This document shows, piece after piece, positions 23,514-36,460 of a stretch of DNA of 64,000 nt; the first letter of the stretch is position 1, and each line of letters opens with the position of its first letter. The notes beneath the pieces were generated by a model. That model had not been told where the DNA came from. It saw only the letters and a list, made by a program, of their open reading frames with translations, and ran no database searches. This stretch comes from Iris pallida. Taxonomy: Eukaryota > Streptophyta > Magnoliopsida > Asparagales > Iridaceae. The stretch covers positions 5,210,197 to 5,274,196 of the forward strand of contig JANAVB010003999.1 of the NCBI GenBank assembly GCA_029216955.1. Reading direction: 5' to 3'. The position numbers and the translations under genes were made by a program.

Positions 23514-23876
23514 CTAAAAACGTGTCACGACCCGCACCCACCGTGAGGGTACGAGTACGTAACAGCGCCCAGCCTACGCCGCAGTGTCGGCGGTAGAACG
23601 CTGTTCTAGGTCATAAACTATAACTAACTAACATGAAATACTCTCCATAAGGAGGCCAACACAGAGGTACAACTCAATCACAACTATAGATAGAATATGG
23701 CACGATAAAATAGATAAGAAAATCCTCAACTGAGGTACAACAGAATGAAATAACATAAGTTAACCACTACCAGTCTCAACATCTCTAGAATATACAACTC
23801 TGAAAAATAAGGACAACAACTAAACATAAAAAGGGAAAAACAGTCTAAGCTATCTATACTAAGCAAGGTATCGTCC

Positions 23877-24074
23877 TCAGCAGCTGCCTGAACCTCCCCA
23901 GGGATCCAGGTCGCGAGTGTCATCTAGGCAAGCTCCAAAGTAAAGGGTGCAGGGTTCCTCATCATCCTCTGTAAAAATTTTAACAGGTCCAGTCAGGACG
24001 GGAGTGAGCACAATACATCTCACGCAGATCATAACAGGATAGAGAATATAAACATGCAAGAGAGTACGATACAT
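23877..24074 (-). CDS. Short conserved open frame in D LTR (65 codons; homologous part 51)
   Basis: I do not recognise this protein. From the internal methionine it is 51 codons and reads CVRCIVL, PVLTGPV, FTEDDEEPC, YFG, then an acidic tail. LTR J has a 51-codon frame at 44814-44969 with the same start, the same length and the same stop position (CVRCFVL, PVLTGPV, FTEDEEEAC, YYG). LTR H has FTDAEEDYYC and YYG at the same place. The nucleotides around the middle (CTGAC, then TTTTACAG before AGGATGA) also resemble a branch point and splice acceptor, so it may be a downstream exon rather than a complete peptide gene. It lies about 590 nt upstream of gag on the same strand and could act as an upstream open frame. 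Confidence 0.4.
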   Translation of the reverse strand: MYRTLLHVYILYPVMICVRCIVLTPVLTGPVKIFTEDDEEPCTLYFGACLDDTRDLDPWGGSGSC

Positions 24075-24320
24075 AAAACTGAAAGAAAATACATGATGTA
24101 AACAGAAAGAGAACTGTAATAGAAATATCTACTATAAGTAGAGAGCTACCAGTGACTAGTGATTTAGAGTACAAAGTCGACATGTGAACGGCTTGATTTG
24201 CGCATGGCTATACTAAAGAGGCGTACATGGCTATACTACTTTGGAATTATTTACAAGACTATTTATACTCCCCCGTACCCCAATCAATACACAAGGATCC
24301 AAACAAGTTATGTTACGTAC

Positions 24321-24560
24321 ATGGTTTTCACATGAAGCCCATAAATGGGTGCACATGAAGTATACATGAGAGCTCATACATGAGTGCACATGAAGTTCAC
24401 ATGGGGGCCCATAAATGGGTGCACATGAAATTCACATGAAGGCTCATAAATGAGCGCACATGCAATATAGGTTATACATGAGATACATGGGAAACATGTC
24501 CGATTCATGGGAGCACATGAGAGTACACGAGCATGCATGAATGAGCATGAAACACATGAG
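24321..24560. repeat. CACATG-rich array in D LTR
   Basis: Degenerate units of about 35 bp built on CACATGAAG with CATAAATGGGTG. LTR J carries a different array (TACAAT) at the corresponding place. Confidence 0.7.
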
Positions 24561-24861
24561 AAACATGGATAACATGACACAATGTATCCGATGCTCCCGA
24601 GGGGGATAACATCTCAATGTAGGGATCCATATAGTACCAATCCGTGATAATATCGTGACAGCATCAAATAAGATAAACTAGAGCAGGAATATAATTCTAA
24701 GCAAGTTATGAAATGATCAGAGAATGTACTCGCCTGGTATCTGAATGTCTGAAGTAAATGTACTGTCCGAGATGAGGTACATGACTCCTAGTTTGAGCAA
24801 CACAAGTCAAGATGTATACAGGGATGATAAATGTAATCTACTATGCATCTGCATGCTGTCT

Positions 24862-24990
24862 AGGTCAAACTAGACTAAAGTCAATCCTTGGTCAACTCTG
24901 GTCAACTGCACTAGTCACACTTGGTCAAACAAGCCATTCTAGGTCTAACCCTAGTCTAAACCAGTCAACCAAGTCTAGCCAACCCTAACT
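24862..24990. promoter_or_regulatory. W-box (TTGAC) cluster in D LTR
   Basis: Several GTCAA/TTGAC pentamers within 130 bp, such as AAAGTCAA, TTGGTCAAC, CTGGTCAAC and AACCAGTCAACC. TTGAC is the core bound by plant WRKY regulators. The same cluster is present in J and is larger in H. Confidence 0.5.
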
Positions 24991-25195
24991 AAACCTAGGC
25001 TAGCACACAAGCACAATCACAAGGCTATACAAGCCAACAACCACTCAAATTCCTATATAAGCATGTATATATTTAACTCATAGCATATACTCATATGTGA
25101 AATCACTCATAGGCATAGGAACCTACAGATATGTGTTCATACCCACAACATACATTGTATCACAACACTCATGTATGTAGTATATATATACACAA

Positions 25196-25200
<5 letters not shown>

Positions 25201-25276
<76 letters not shown>
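25201..25276. repeat. (TA)n microsatellite
   Basis: An uninterrupted AT run of about 76 bp in the D LTR. Confidence 0.97.
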
Positions 25277-25283
<7 letters not shown>

Positions 25284-26850
25284 TATAGTTAGGGTAATAA
25301 CCACATGCATATATATATAGAATGAGCCAAGGGAAACCATGTATAATGTATGTGTGAGGGTGAATGTGTAACAGTAAAGGGAAAAAAAAATCAGTGATGT
25401 GGATACATGGGTTATCTCAGGAAAACAGGGTGTTCTCAGGTATTGTTCCCTGTGTGTGTGTGTTAGCATGAGTACATGTGTGTGTGTGTGTTAATGAGGA
25501 ACATGTGTATGTGGCAAAATACTAACATGTGTGTACATGGTATAGGCTAGGGTGTGTGTGAGTGTGTATTTGAATATATGAATCAAGGTGGAAAGACACA
25601 CCATTCTCAGATTTCTTTTTTTGACAGTTCAAGCAATTATCTAACAGTGCAAGATTAGGAGATATGTGTGTGGTGAATGGGTTAATAGGAACAGTCTCAG
25701 GTTCCAGTACACATGGGTTTCAAGTATTTAGAAAGGGGGTGCATTAGACAATCATCACCATCATCATTAATATACAACACACCAAGCCTAACTCAGTTTT
25801 AACATAGGAAGATTTAAACTTGGTTTTCAGTTTACAATCAAACTCAATTTCACTTGAAACATATGTAAATCAACCATCACTTATAAAAACCAAATTCGAA
25901 GACCCATTTCCAGTTTTTATATCTCAGTTGTGTGTGTGTGCTCAGGGTGTCAATAGAGAATAGGAATGCAACTCAGTTAATGAGGAAGGAAGGGAAATCA
26001 GTCTATGGTGTGTGAATAAGTGGCCTGTGTGTGTATGTGACACAAGTGGCAATTTAGTTCTTTTTAGGAGCAGTAGGGTGTCAAAACAGTGAGGATAAAC
26101 CTGTGTGTGTATCAGGGAATCAGTTAACAGGGTAGCCAAAACCTGTATACAGGAAATGTAGAGCTAGAAAATCAATGTGCATACTTAGGAATTCCCAGAT
26201 TTCAGGTTTTTGTTCTCAGGTTCAGTAAGCTGAATGCTCTAAGTTAGGATGGCAAATATGTGGCTGCATATGATATGAATTAAATAGTAGGGGCTGCACA
26301 CATTAGAATGGATAGAACAATATCCTCAGACTGAACACAAGGATGGACTGCACTCTAATGCATATCAGAACAATTGGTGAGTGAGGCCATTGGTGTTCCT
26401 GGCTGATCAAGACACAAATGGTTGCAACTACACACATATATACAGGGATTTAAATCATGGAATGAACATCAATATCAACTAAAACTGGAAAGGAAAAACT
26501 GATTCAGTCTTAACATCTCTAACTAATCACAAAACTGAAATTAAAAATGAAAGGAAAGAACAGTGGGCTGATACTACAACATTCCCAGTCGAATAGAACC
26601 CAAAACCTTGTCCAAGCTCGATCAAAGCCTCCCCCACATCAACACACATATATAAAAGATTTAAAAAAACACAATGTAGGCATGAACACTACAGTTAACA
26701 TAAAAAATCACTAACTTATTCGAAAACTGAAAAAAAAAACTTCTCAAATAACTGATACAACATTTCATTCAGCCCAACCCCAAAATGAAACCATAAACCA
26801 ACTCGAAAACTCCTAGGTAAACCAAACTATTGGTTGGTAAACAATGCTCA

Positions 26851-27680
26851 GTGTGTGCTCGTGTCCCTGGATGGTAATCGTGTCCAAAAATTGGACACAA
26901 CAGTGTCCAAAAACCCAAGGAATTCAATGTATCAAAAATTTAGGGAAATTTCCCAATTCGAAAACCAATACCCAAAGAATTTGAATTATCAGGCATATAG
27001 GAACGTTCCCCATGTGTATTCGTGTCTAGGGGGTCCATTCGTGTCTAAGAAACTGGACACGAAGTGTCCCAAATTGAAATGGTACAGTCACTTGAAACTG
27101 GCAGTAGGGATTGCCTAGTGCAGCCATGTCGAGTCCAATAGGACTCGACACACAATACGAGGAGGGTCGTGTCCGTGTCTAGTGACAGAGTGGGTCTAGT
27201 GATAGGGAATTGTCACCCTAAATCGAGTCAAATCTGTGTCGTGTCCGGTATAAAGGTGCGTATCAGACGCGATTTTCTGCACGTGTGTAGCAGTGCGCGA
27301 TCCGTGCGCGTGTGATTTCTCCTCGTGTAGTGAACCATATGCTCCCAAATTTTGGGAGCATAGTGTCAGTGTTTGCCCCATCATCCCCATAAAATTTTTT
27401 GTCCCGACGTGTCCTATACAGTGAGATATAGGGCCCGAGATGCAGGACACTGCACGCTGTCCAGAACAGCAAGTTCGTGTCCCCGTGTGGACACGACACA
27501 GCACGAAAATCATAGATCAATAACACAAAATCAAACACTACACCTAGCACTACAAATTCATTCAAACACATTTCAAAAATATCAAGTTTAAACCCTTTGT
27601 GGCAAATCAACAAATACTTAACAAACAAGCTGATACGTGTCCGATACGGACACGAAATTGACACGACTCGACACCACACC
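26851..27680. repeat. GTGTCC / GGACAC-rich block in D LTR
   Basis: Many copies of CGTGTCC and its complement GGACACG, often facing each other, for example around 27480-27500 and 27635-27665. The block ends at a GGGGACTCCTAGGGCT segment shared with LTR J. I see no gene in it: open frames differ between D and J. Confidence 0.75.
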
Positions 27681-28010
27681 TATGCTAGAAGCTAGGGGAC
27701 TCCTAGGGCTTCCTATCCATGCAAAGAAAATGAAATTTGATGGAGGGAATAGGGATTTACCTATATGTTGAAATTTTAATGAAAACCTCCAAAGGGGGGT
27801 TTCTCCTTGTTAGCCAAAACTCTCCAAATTTGTCCAAACCTGAGATTTCTCTCCATGAACAGTAAGGAACCTCAAATTAGAACACCATGGAAGAAGTTAG
27901 GATGAAAAAGGATTAATATTGAATAAATTATGAAGAAGTTTCAATGGAGGCTAACCTTGTTCTTAGGAAAATAATAGAATAATGGAAGGGGGCACAAATT
28001 TCTAAAAGGA

Positions 28011-28019
28011 TATTATATA
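28011..28019 (-). promoter_or_regulatory. Probable TATA box of D LTR
   Basis: The minus strand reads CCTATATAATA about 585 bp into the LTR. J has TATAAATA at the same distance. Confidence 0.6.
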
Positions 28020-28600
28020 GGTAAGAGGGGGGTCTTGGCTGGCCAGTTTAGCTAGGGTTAGGGTTTTTAGAATGCATCTAAGGGCTAGCAATGAATCATG
28101 ACTATTGAGTGGCCTAGAATCTAGGGCCCTTTCCTAGTTAAGTCGCAACCCACTCACTAAGCTAAACATGACTCGAACCATTTAACCAATACTAACAAAT
28201 TCTCAAAGTGGTTAACTAGGCTAGCTATAGTTAATCTAGGTTAGGTCCAATCTAGGTTAGGCTAACCAAAACCACATGGAAATTTATTAACTAGTATTAA
28301 ATCACACAATTCAATAAATCATTTAAATTCCAATTAATATATATTAATTCAAATAATTTAAAAATGGCAAAATACCCTCAAACTAAAAATGATAAATAAA
28401 ATACCCTAATCACATGGCTAGGCTCTAGGGCAAACACTCTACGGTTTCAATAGCTGCACACCAAATCACAAGTCATGATTTAAATAGTTTTAAAATGATT
28501 AAAAATCAATAAAATTTATATAAAATTTTAAATACCATAATTAAATAAATTAATATACAAAATTTCAAAATTACCCTCATTTTAGAAACTGGGTGTTACA

Positions 28601-29704
28601 ATATATGTGTTGGTTTAACTTGCGTGCTTAATGTGCCAAGTAAATGATGCTGTATGTAGCCTTTCAGTATGAGATCCTGCTTAACATGTTAAATTCAGTA
28701 TGCTAGAAAGATGCCATACTATAATCATTGCTCAAACACAACATACATGCTAAGTAATGCTTGAAGTGAGAACTGTCATAACATATTTAAGATGTTAATG
28801 TTAACGATGCCTCAATGATGCCTTTTCATGATAACACCTAGTATGCCTCAATGATGCCTTTGTATGATAACACCAAGAATGCTAAAATAATATGTCCACA
28901 TGAATACTACTAAGAATATGTTTACATGCTTCACTCTGATTATTGCCCATGAACTGTAAACTGATGCTAGGCCCCAAGTAGAAAGATCATTCTAATAAAT
29001 ACTTGCTTAAATGATCACTTTAATATTGGTTTATACGAGTGGGTTGGATTCTGCTTGCCAGTACATAGATGATGTGCTGACCCATGTTTTGTGGGCAGGT
29101 GCTCGTGCTTAGAATATTCTACACACGAAGATTGGCTTGATTGGTCCCGCGGCATCGAAGATTTGTTGGGCATACAGAAGCTCTCCTTGCACAAGATAAA
29201 GTCTTCTGTTTATAAAGGGCATAATGTATGGAACATTGTAATCAGTTGTACTAGTGAGATTGTAAGCTAAGTCGGTATATCGAGTTGTAATCCAATGTAT
29301 CCAAGTATCAAATATAAACTTTGTAGCATTGCTCAGTTGGCTTCCAATGTAAAGTGAGATGTATTGTAAGCATTGTACTTCAACAAGTCTTGTACTATTC
29401 TTTAATTATCAATAAAGAGAATAAAGTTCTGTATATCTCTGTATGACTTCAAGTTATCATTTTTTCTCTGCTGCTATAAAGAAACTGATGTATTTCTATT
29501 CAATCAGAAAGATTGTCCTCACTAAATTCAATTTGTCTGCTTCTGCCGCTGCGATGTGTTTCTATCTGAAGATTATCAATTATGTACCATACTTGCCTTG
29601 TACAAGTGCAACAACAGACTTGTACGGCATCACGCCCAAGCGAGGACGATTGATTCCAAGAGATAATTATGTGATTAAATGACTCTATGAATCGGGGCGT
29701 GACA
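28601..29704 (+). repeat. Element F 5' LTR, 3' portion (1104 bp)
   Basis: It matches 33777-34881 nearly base for base and ends GGGGCGTGACA before the primer site. Around 28800-28870 it has a two-fold repeat of about 45 bp (GCCTCAATGATGCCTTT, then ATGATAACACC). Confidence 0.93.
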
Positions 29705-29707
29705 AAT

Positions 29708-29719
29708 TGGTATCAGAGC
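29708..29719 (+). promoter_or_regulatory. Element F primer-binding site, tRNA-iMet type
   Basis: TGGTATCAGAGC, three bases after the LTR end. This is the classic complement of the initiator methionine tRNA 3' end. Confidence 0.9.
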
Positions 29720-32148
29720 ACGGCTTTACGTCCTTGGTCTCTTCTTTGATTCGTTTCAAATCAAAGTTGCATCGACGATTAACCAAAGTTGCTTCCGCGA
29801 TCACTCAACGTTGCTTTCGCGATTAAATCAAAGATTGCTTCTGCGATTTTGCTATTGTTGTTCGGTAATCATCCTTATGTTATCTGTGCTTGAAAGTTCG
29901 TTGACCCTCTTGGCTGCTCACTGGATGTTCCATACAATAAGTCTATATACATTGTGATGCCCCTAAATGAATGATTGTTGTTGGTTTGGACACAAATAAC
30001 CCAACAATGACTCGATACCATAGTATGCTATATTGTGAATGCTGTTTGGAATGTGAGAATAAAGGAAATGGCTATGTATGCTGTAACAAGTTAAGAATTG
30101 TATGTGATGTTGGAAAAGAATTGGGAATGAAATAATTGATGGATGAGTTCGACATAACTGGTGAGTCGACTCAAGAATGTTGGCTTGTGATATTGAGACC
30201 CCGAGATGTTGGTTAAGTATTATGATCATTGTAGATCACGAATGTCCGGAATAGAATTGGGTTGGTATTGTTTAAGGATGGCTTCGTTTCTGAGTGGTAT
30301 ATTGCCTCTACCACCTCAGAACGAGATGTATGTTGACCCTTTCATAGGATAGCAATGAGACTATCTGTGAGTACTGGGTAGTGCCGAGACTTAGCTGGGA
30401 GTCATGTATTGTTGTTAGATGACTCGAGTGTCTCTTGACGGTGATGATGTGGGGTAGCAAGATTGTCGAAAATTGTAATCAGTGGCTTGGTTAGAAATTG
30501 TTTAGTCGAGTGATGACTCAGACTAGTAAGACAGTTAGTATGCTATGGGTAAATGGATTTGGCTAGAGAATGTTGTGGCTTAGAACATCTGAATGTTGAC
30601 TTCGATTGGTTGGATGTAAATTAAATATGGCTAATACAAAGTTGGTTGCTAAGCTGAAAGTTTTAGAAATACTGTCGGTGAACCAAAGGAATATTAGAGA
30701 TCTGTGCCTTGACCCTACGGTATAATAGATGTCAATCCATCTTGATCACCAAAGGATAATTATTGTATATGTGCATGTATGCTGAGGAATTGAATTGTAC
30801 TAGAAAAGTAACAAGTAGCAACCCTGAATAATTGTGTTGCATAAAGAATGGTTAATTGATACATGAATTGTCGGATTGAATGGAATGAATTACTCGACCC
30901 TTGCAATATGAGATTTAAGAATGTCCGTATGAGATGTTGATGACTGATGAAACGAATGGGATTGAGGAATTGCAATCGTGTTGGATAATGTCGGTATATG
31001 TGACTGTTGGTTGGGAGATAGATTGTTGGCTTATGACTTGGTGGTATGACTCTGTCATACGGATCGAATAGTATGATTCTGTAGTTATGTTAGGAATATC
31101 GGATTCGAAGACCCTTGAATAGTTAGCCTTGGCTTATGGGTTCATGTGGGTACAAAGGATTTGAAATAGAAATTAAATCATTGGAAATTTACTTTATGGA
31201 TTATTAGAACGATGAAGATCGTATGTCGGATTGGAAATTGACCGTAATGTTGATAGATCGATCTTAGTCGATCGTTGGATAAGTCTAGAATGAGCCTCTG
31301 TGGGAATTATTTCCTTGAGGAAGACCCTGGATAGATAGACTTGACCCTAGCGACCAGTTAAGGACTTACCAATTGTTGGCATAGCCGACAATGGCGATTA
31401 GTTATTCAGACTTAGTTGATACCCATAGGTTTGGGTAGAGTTCCTTAGAACTGTCGGTTGCTTATTGGCCCTGAGAATAAGAAACTAGCATGATCCCTAG
31501 TAGCCGCCCACTCTAGGGAAGTCACCTGAATGATTAGGTATAGCTGTCGGTATAGCTAACCATTGAGACTGGACCGAATAATAGATGGCCGTTGGTGACC
31601 CATAGAATGACCTTGTGGCATTGAATGAGAGATGGTGATGAGTATGATCTAAGAATGATAAGTTGTAAGTATATGCTCCAATATGAACCTTAGAGATGTT
31701 TGACCCTTGAGGATTATGTGTCGGCCTATAGCGGGAACTAGAATTGTGGGATGAGACTTGAGTTGTATGTATCGAGTAGTGGATTATTATATGAGATGGA
31801 ATTGACTGCTCATGACAGGAATATTGGATCGGTATCGATAGTTGGTGATGTGGGATCGTATCTTTTAGAAAAGAGGAATTGCCTCGGTGAAAAATATTGT
31901 TGGATTTGGGAAGGAATATGATTAAATGTTGCGAACGCTTGATATGATTGGCTCTAAGTTAGACCCTTGACCGAATGTTAAGAATATTATGCTTGGATAG
32001 AGAGCTGTCCTTGATGTTAAGTGGTGGCCTGGAAGATAGTGATTGTGGCAAAGTTAATAAAGTAATAAGTCAACTGAAAGAATGTTAAGTCAGAATGGAA
32101 AAGAGAGTTATACCGTGGCTGATCGAATTATACTATCATGGAAGTTGG

Positions 32149-32325
32149 CTGAAGTACATATGTTTTGGGGACACCTAAAATATGTGTACGGATCCAGCCG
32201 AAGTGATAGGTTGCTACTGAGATAACATTATGGGAAGAATTTATTGCACTAGCACGGACTTTGGCTGAAATGCATATGTTTTGGGGACGCCTGAAATATG
32301 TGTATGGATCCAAATGAAGTGATGT
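32149..32325. repeat. 112-bp tandem repeat in element F
   Basis: Two copies of a segment with CATATGTTTTGGGGAC, AAATATGTGTA and GGATCCA, offset by about 112 bp and diverged at around 15% of sites by eye. Confidence 0.75.
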
Positions 32326-32582
32326 GTTGCAACCAAGATAGAATGCAAAGAAAATGTTGGTGAATCAATGAGAAGTTGCAAGTATTTGGAAAAAGAGAAA
32401 TATGGATTGAAGCGTTGATGGATTAAAGTGATACAGTTGGATAGCTATTTTGGAATGACCGAGTGGGCTGAAATAAATATTGAATTGAAGCTGAATGAGT
32501 AACTCATTGTGATTAAGTGAATCTAGTAGATAAGTTGTTTCCTTAAGTTTCGAGGACGAAACTTTTTCTGAGTGGTATATTA

Positions 32583-34881
32583 TGTAATGTCCCGTCCCGC
32601 GCTAGGCATTTGGTTGGCTTGTTGGATGGGATCAGAATGTTGGACCGTGACTTTTGTTGGAGATCAAAGAGAGTTGAGACTGATGCAGTCTCTCTGAGCT
32701 GGCTAGACAGATTAAGTATTGGAACGTGGTTCGCTGGTGGAGCTACGCTTAGGGGGAATGTGTGCAACCAGAATAAGAAGTCCCTTTTATGCCGGCAAGT
32801 GGAACTGTCCTCATTCCTCCTTATTCCTGCATGCTTAATAAATGGAATAACGTGATGCTATGAATATGAATATGTCCCTAATATTTCTTACCTTGAATGT
32901 TGAATAATTGTGATGCGATGCTTTAGTTGCTAAATCGATAGAGATGTCTATGCTGGAAATTATTGAATGAATAGCACATGAACTTTGAGTTGCTGAACGA
33001 ATCACACTAGAACTACTAATATAACATGATGCCGGAGAATGAATTGATAATGTCCCTTTTTGCTTAATGTCGATGAAATGAATGAATCACTTGAATAATG
33101 AGATGCTGCATGAATAATACATGAGAAAAGAATTGAATATGCTATTCTTTCTATGAAATAAATGAAATGCTACAGGTCCCTTCGAAATGAATGAATGCTA
33201 TTGTTCCTCCTTAGAAGGAACATAATGAGAAATGTTGCAATAAAACAATAAATGAGAATTGATGAGGCTTGGGATCATTGAGATTACCAAATGAAATGAT
33301 GGTAATGTTGGAAATGAATAAGTCATTGAACATGACTTGAATGAGATGAATGATGATGCACTGTTGTCTTTACTTCAATATTTTACCATGCATTTTATGT
33401 TCACGATTGAGTCGGACACGTATTCGCATGGTCATAGGACAACTTATGCATAAGTGATGGGGATATGTTTTCTCGGACGGTACCCCGGGACGTTAGGGCG
33501 ACCGATCTGGCCTAGGAGAAAACACTGGCATGCCAGTAGGGGAACGGGTTTTGTGAGGCACCCTTTGGGGCTAGCTACCTTCTCTGGAGTCATCGCATTA
33601 CCAATGAAGACCTATATGGCAACATCCGTATGGTTAAACACCAGTGACCATGTAGTCAGGATGCATTCTAATGAATGTCTTGTGCAGGCAGAGTAAGTAT
33701 GTCTGCTAACCTGTATTTGATGCAGGTACGAAGGAGTTGGCTATCGGTAAGAAATCACTTAAATATGATATACTCAATATATGTGTTGGTTTAACTTGCG
33801 TGCTTAATGTACCAAGTAAATGATGCTGTATGTAGCCTTTCAGTATGAGATCCTGCTTAACATGTTAAATTCAGTATGCTAGTAAGATGCCATGCTATAA
33901 TCATTGCTCAAACACAACATACATGCTAAGTAATGCTTGAAGTGAGAACTGTCATAACATATTTAAGATGTTAATGTTAACGATGCCTCAATGATGCCTT
34001 TTCATGATAACATCTAGTATGCCTCAATGATGTCTTTGCATGATAACACCAAGAATGCTAAAATGATATGTCCACATGAATGCTACTAAGAATATGTTTA
34101 CATGCTTCACTCTGATTATTGCCCATGAACTGTAAACTGATGCTAGGCCCCAAGTAGAAAGATCAGTCTAATAAATACTTGCTTAAATGATCACTTTAAT
34201 GTTGGTTTATGCGAGTGGGTTGGATTCTGCTTGCCAGTACATAGATGATGTGCTGAACCACGTTTTGTGGGCAGGTGCTCGTGCTTGGAATATTCTACAC
34301 ACGAAGATTGGCTTGATTGGTCCCACGACAGCGAAGATTTGTTGGACATACAGAAGCTCTCCTTGCACAAGATGAAGTCTTCTGTTTATAAAGGGCATAA
34401 TATATGGAATATTGTAATCAGTTGTACCAGTAAGATTGTAAGCCAAGTCGGTATATCGAGTTGTAATCCAATGTATCCAAGTATCAAATGTAAACTTTGT
34501 AGCATTGCTCAGTTGGCTTCCAATATAAAGTGAGATGTCTTGTAAGCATTGTACTTCAGCAAGTCTTGTACTCTTCTTTAATTATCAATAAAGAGAATAA
34601 AGTTCTATATATCTCTGTATGACTTCAAGTTATCCTTTTTTTCTCCGCTGCTATAAAGAAACTGATGTGTTTCTATTCAATCAGAAAGATTGTCCTCACT
34701 AAATTTAATTTGTCTGCTTTTGCCGCTGCGATGTGTTCCTATCTGAAGATTATCGATTATGTACCATACTTGCCTTGTACAAGTGCAACAACAGACTTTT
34801 ACGGCATCACGCCCAAGCGAGGATGATCGATTCCAAGAGATAATTATGTGATTAAATGACTCTATGAATCGGGGCATGACA
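32583..34881 (+). repeat. Element F 3' LTR (2299 bp)
   Basis: It begins TGTAATGTCCCGTCCC, a common chromovirus LTR start, and ends GGGGCATGACA. Its last 1105 bp match the 5' LTR portion. It contains no gene. The expected target duplication is 34882-34886 (ACTAC). Confidence 0.88.
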
Positions 34882-35500
34882 ACTACCAACTATGTTATCT
34901 GGTTAAACCCATTACTAATTATTCACATTTAACTTCCTACAAGTATCATCTTATAACTATTAGTAGGCTCTGCGATCTTGGTAAAATCTTTCACAAACTT
35001 CCTGTAGTATCCTGCTAGACCCAGGAAACTACGAATCTCTGTTAATGACTTGGGAGGTGCCCATGCTTCCACTGCTTCAATCTTCTTGGGATCCACAGAA
35101 ATCCCCTCTCCAGTCATCACATGCCCTAGGAACTCTACTTTGTCCAAGAAAAACTCACATTTAGAGAGTTTTCTGTACAGCTTCTCCTGCCACAGAATCT
35201 CCAACACAATCCGCAGGTGCTCCACATACTCCTCCTCGGTCTTCGAATAGATCAAAATGTCGTCAATAAAAACTACGACAAACTTATCCAGATACTTGTG
35301 AAAAACTTTATTCATCAAGTTCATAAACACTGCGGGGGCATTGGTGAGTCCGAACGACATCACCAGGAACTCATACTGGCCGTATCGGGTGTTGAAAGTT
35401 GTCTTCGGAATATCCTGCTCCCGCACCTTCATCTGGTGATATCCCGACCGAAGATCAATCTTGGAAAAGACCTTCGCTCCAGTAAGCTGGTCAAACAGCT
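34882..35500 (-). pseudogene. pol: Element G: reverse transcriptase fragment of a chromovirus
   Basis: The minus strand from 35500 reads FDQL, a [14 protein letters not shown] segment, [32 protein letters not shown], the catalytic [26 protein letters not shown] and [20 protein letters not shown]. This covers the middle and end of RT. It stops matching near 34963, and about 80 bp of unrecognised sequence separate it from element F. The right end is cut by the LTR of H. No stop occurs in the RT part, so it decayed little before being cut. Residues differ from A, B and I (NKVF for NRIF, FIDD for FLDD), so it is another subfamily, possibly that of D and H. Confidence 0.85.
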
Positions 35501-36419
35501 CGTATCACCCCCAGTTTTCGAATTAGGGTATTTTCGTCATTTTCCAAGTTTTATAATTTTTAGGAATTTTATTTGATTTTATATGATTTTTAGGGATTTG
35601 TTTGATTTAGTTTGAATTTTATCCAATTTGGACTTAAGTTGGAGACCCGGGTAGTCTGGACCCTAGTGGGACCCACATACTAGCTGGGCTTGGCCCACAT
35701 GCCATCCTAACTAGGCTAGAAACCAATAAACCACACTCCCATGGCTTAACTAGTCATTTAGAGGCTTAATTATTCAATTTAGAGTTAAACCGAACCAAAC
35801 CGAACCAAACCAAATTCAATTCAAACCAAACCAAGTCTATTGGGTGTGGAGGCCTAATGGGTCTCCACCCAAACCTATTAAGCCCCCCTTGGCCGGCCAC
35901 ATGTGGACCAAACCCCCCTCTCTTCCTTCGCTCCTAAGCAATCTCTCTCTCTCTCCATTCCATTCTTTACTTTTGAGTTCTTCTTCTTCCTCAAGCAAAG
36001 CTACAATTAGGTATGCTCTCTAACCCTCATTAATTCCTCTATTTCATTTATTTCCTTCACAATAAATGTAGAGGAGACCATTCTCTACACATTGACCATA
36101 GCTTTATTAGGTTTCCCTAAAACCTAGTTTAGGGATTGATTAAGGATTTTTCCCTCTTTAGAGAGGTATATCTATGTATATATATGTATTTGTGTGTGTA
36201 GAGGAGAGTGGTAGTGATGGTGGTGTCATGAGAGTGTGTGTTGAGTGAGAGTGTGTGTAGAGGAGAGTGGTAGTGGTGGTTATGTCCTTGAGTTTGTGTA
36301 TAAATACATATATATATGTATTTATATATTTATGTGTGTGAGTGTCTCTCTCTATATATATATTTAGATGCGTATGTGTGATTGTGTGTATTTATATATA
36401 TAGATAGATAGCTAGATAG

Positions 36420-36420
<1 letters not shown>

Positions 36421-36460
<40 letters not shown>

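Larger units (their letters stand above)
22622..28600 (-). mobile_element. Element D: chromovirus with a 5-kb LTR, 5' part only
   Basis: The minus strand shows the 5' LTR (28600 to 23523), the tRNA-Ile-type primer site and the first part of gag, which is cut by element C. The LTR lies within the 5' LTR of element F. Bases 28601-28605 (ATATA) would be the target duplication, with its partner off-window. Confidence 0.88.
23523..28600 (-). repeat. Element D 5' LTR (5078 bp)
   Basis: On the minus strand it runs from TGTAACACCC to GGGTCGTGACA. From its 5' end: TATA box (28011-28019), donor-like AAG/GTTAG at 27956/27955, a GTGTCC/GGACAC-rich block (26851-27680), a TA microsatellite (25201-25276), a W-box cluster (24862-24990), a CACATG array (24321-24560), an acceptor-like site at 23969 and a short conserved open frame (23877-24074). 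J is a second LTR of this family and H is a related one. Confidence 0.9.
29705..32582 (+). other. Element F internal region, non-coding
   Basis: About 2.9 kb, AT-rich, with phrases such as GACCCTTGA and TGTCGG recurring. No zinc knuckle, DSGA, FLDD or integrase motif is found in any frame. It holds a 112-bp tandem repeat (32149-32325) and ends in a segment reading TTTCGAGGACGAAAC, a sequence usual near the 3' end of chromovirus pol genes, so the ancestor probably had coding sequence that is lost. Confidence 0.6.
28601..34881 (+). mobile_element. Element F: LTR element without recognisable coding capacity
   Basis: The end of one LTR copy (28601-29704) is repeated at 33777-34881. Between them lie an iMet primer site and 2.9 kb of sequence in which no frame above 100 codons or retroelement motif is visible. 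The pattern fits a large non-autonomous derivative that depends on proteins made elsewhere. Its 5' LTR was split by element D, so about 1.2 kb of it lies left of the window. The LTR parts differ by roughly 3% by eye, more than those of B. Confidence 0.85.

Noticed and set aside
25137..25469. 110-codon minus-strand frame across the TA microsatellite in the D LTR
   Set aside because: It consists largely of alternating Ile/Tyr from the TA run.
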